Of a stretch of 64,000 nucleotides of DNA, positions 63,307 to 64,000 are shown in pieces. The DNA lies in assembly GCF_050948175.1 (NCBI RefSeq), contig NW_027490137.1, positions 434,001-498,000 on the forward strand, given 5' to 3'. Under the pieces are notes generated by a model. That model was not told the origin of the DNA, did not search any database, and saw nothing but the letters and a program-made list of their open reading frames with translations. Numbering within the stretch: position 1 is the first letter of the stretch; each line of letters opens with the position of its first letter. A program made the translations under genes and the position numbers. Source of the DNA: Xylocopa sonorina. Its lineage: Eukaryota > Arthropoda > Insecta > Hymenoptera > Apidae.

Positions 63307-64000
63307 CCTCGTATTCACATCAAAAGAATGTAAATGCGACACATCCTTCCAAGGAAGTAGCGTTTCCAGATGTCTACGTATCGAAGCAATAGTACCCCAA
63401 TGCTTCTTAAATCGCGATATCGCACCACAATTCTACGTTACATGATAAGATATAATATTCATTGTGGAGTGCTATGTATACCTCGTATTCACTTCAAAAG
63501 AATGTAAATGCGACACTTCCTTTCTAGGAAATAGCGTCTGCAGATGTCTACGTATCGTAGCAATAGTGTTCTAATGCTTCTTAAAACGCGAATCGATCCT
63601 CAATTATATGTTTCATGATAAGATACAATATTCATTGTGGAGTGTTATGTATATCTCGTCTACACTTCCTAAGAATGTAAATGCGACACTTCTTTGCTAG
63701 GAAATAGCTATTGCAGATGTCTACGTATCGAAGCAATAAAGTTCTATTGCATCTTACATCGCGATATCGCATCTCATTTCTATGTTTCATGATAATATAT
63801 AATATTCATTGTGCAATGTTATGTATACCTCGCATTCACTTCAAAAGAATATAAATGCGACACTTCCTTGCTAGGAAATAGCTATTGGAGATGTCTACGT
63901 ATCGTAGCAAGCGTGTTATAATGCTTATTAAAACGAGATATCGCATCTCATTTCTATGTTTCATGATAATATATAATATTCATTGTGCAATGTTATGTAT
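63307..64000 (+). repeat. Array continues to the right edge
   Basis: About four units. The palindrome is disrupted in the unit near 63590 (GCGAATCGATCC), a variant also found near 48250. The last complete units are of H type (GCTATTGGAG at 63881) and I-like type, so HOR-family sequence may continue beyond the window. Confidence 0.8.

Larger units (their letters stand above)
1..64000 (+). repeat. Tandem satellite array, 174-bp monomer, fills the window
   Basis: Every stretch read is a variant of one 174-bp unit, repeated head to tail in one orientation. Unit starts (CTATGTTTCATG) occur at 1, 174, 348, 522, 696 and 870, and the last is at 63954. That spacing corresponds to about 367 full units plus three odd-length pieces (69, 35 and 26 bp) and many 1-2 bp indels. 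The best conserved parts of the unit are roughly positions 73-128 (TGCGACACTTCC, GCTAGGAAATAGCGTTTGCA, TCTACGTATCG) and 155-30 across the unit boundary (CGCGATATCGCATCTCATTT, ATGATAAGATATAATATTCA). The array runs off both ends of the window. A nucleosome-sized unit with higher-order structure is typical of centromeric or pericentromeric satellites in eukaryotes; that location is inferred. I do not recognise the family. Confidence 0.98.

Noticed and set aside
1..64000. Human or primate alpha satellite (171 bp)
   Set aside because: The unit is 174 bp, not 171, and lacks the familiar alpha-satellite motifs and a correctly spaced CENP-B box.
1..64000. Arabidopsis-type 178-bp centromere repeat
   Set aside because: The length is similar, but the sequence does not match what I know of that repeat.
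1..64000. CRISPR array or bacterial repeat
   Set aside because: There is no short repeat with unique spacers; the whole 174-bp unit repeats, including the variable zone.
1..64000. Inverted segments of the array
   Set aside because: Unit start motifs stay on the plus strand throughout; I found no stretch reading the unit in reverse.
1..64000. Telomeric, rDNA or tRNA sequence within the array
   Set aside because: No telomere-type short tandem repeats and no rRNA or tRNA-like segments were seen; every stretch aligns by eye to the 174-bp unit.

Overview
The whole 64 kb window is one continuous head-to-tail array of a tandem satellite with a basic unit of 174 bp (about 36% G+C in my eye-built consensus). 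I find no gene, RNA gene, transposable element, CRISPR array or unique-sequence island. Starting a monomer at the conserved CTATGTTTCATGATAAG, unit starts fall at 1, 174, 348, 522, 696, 870 and so on up to 63954. That gives about 367 full monomers, all in the same orientation. The open reading frames up to 110 codons are read-through of the repeat: 174 is exactly 58 codons, so an open frame in one unit carries into the next. They should not be annotated as genes.

The organism is a eukaryote that I cannot name. The unit length is in the 150-180 bp nucleosome-sized class typical of centromeric and pericentromeric satellites in many plants and animals, but the sequence is not human alpha satellite or the Arabidopsis 178-bp repeat as I know them. 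CpG is over-represented in the consensus (9 seen, about 5.5 expected), which fits a genome or locus without heavy CpG-methylation decay. Assignment to a centromere is inference.

Layout. 1-4970: divergent monomers with a tandem 3-mer duplication (751-1792) and an 8-monomer segment repeated at a 1391-bp offset (2418-3579 and 3809-4970). 4971-8708: divergent monomers. 8709-17133: a 10-unit block present twice (8709-10455 and 14864-17133), the second with exactly three extra monomers; between them lies the only large register break, a 69-bp partial unit at 13316-13384. 17134-22803: 3-, 4- and 5-monomer periodicities. 22804-32754: the most homogeneous part, a 13-monomer higher-order repeat (HOR) of 2261 bp, complete twice and present in several internally deleted versions. 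32755-42500: mostly divergent monomers with local duplications. 42500-46600: same satellite with unusually many 1-2 bp indels and a 26-bp insertion. 46190-47365: island of the 13-mer HOR family. 47366-49790: divergent monomers with a 35-bp partial duplication. 49790-55353: overlapping 4-, 6- and 24-monomer duplications. 55354-57306: divergent monomers. 57307-63306: HOR-family monomers again, in two large copies differing by three whole monomers. 63307-64000: array continues past the window edge, as it does at base 1.

Each typical monomer carries three short dyads (TTCCT-N4-AGGAA, CTACG-TAT-CGTAG, GCGATATCGC) in its conserved parts and a variable zone at about unit positions 31-72. Almost all duplication offsets are whole multiples of 174 bp give or take a few bases, which is the signature of unequal exchange in register. 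All positions and offsets were worked out by reading; identities are estimates and no alignment was run.
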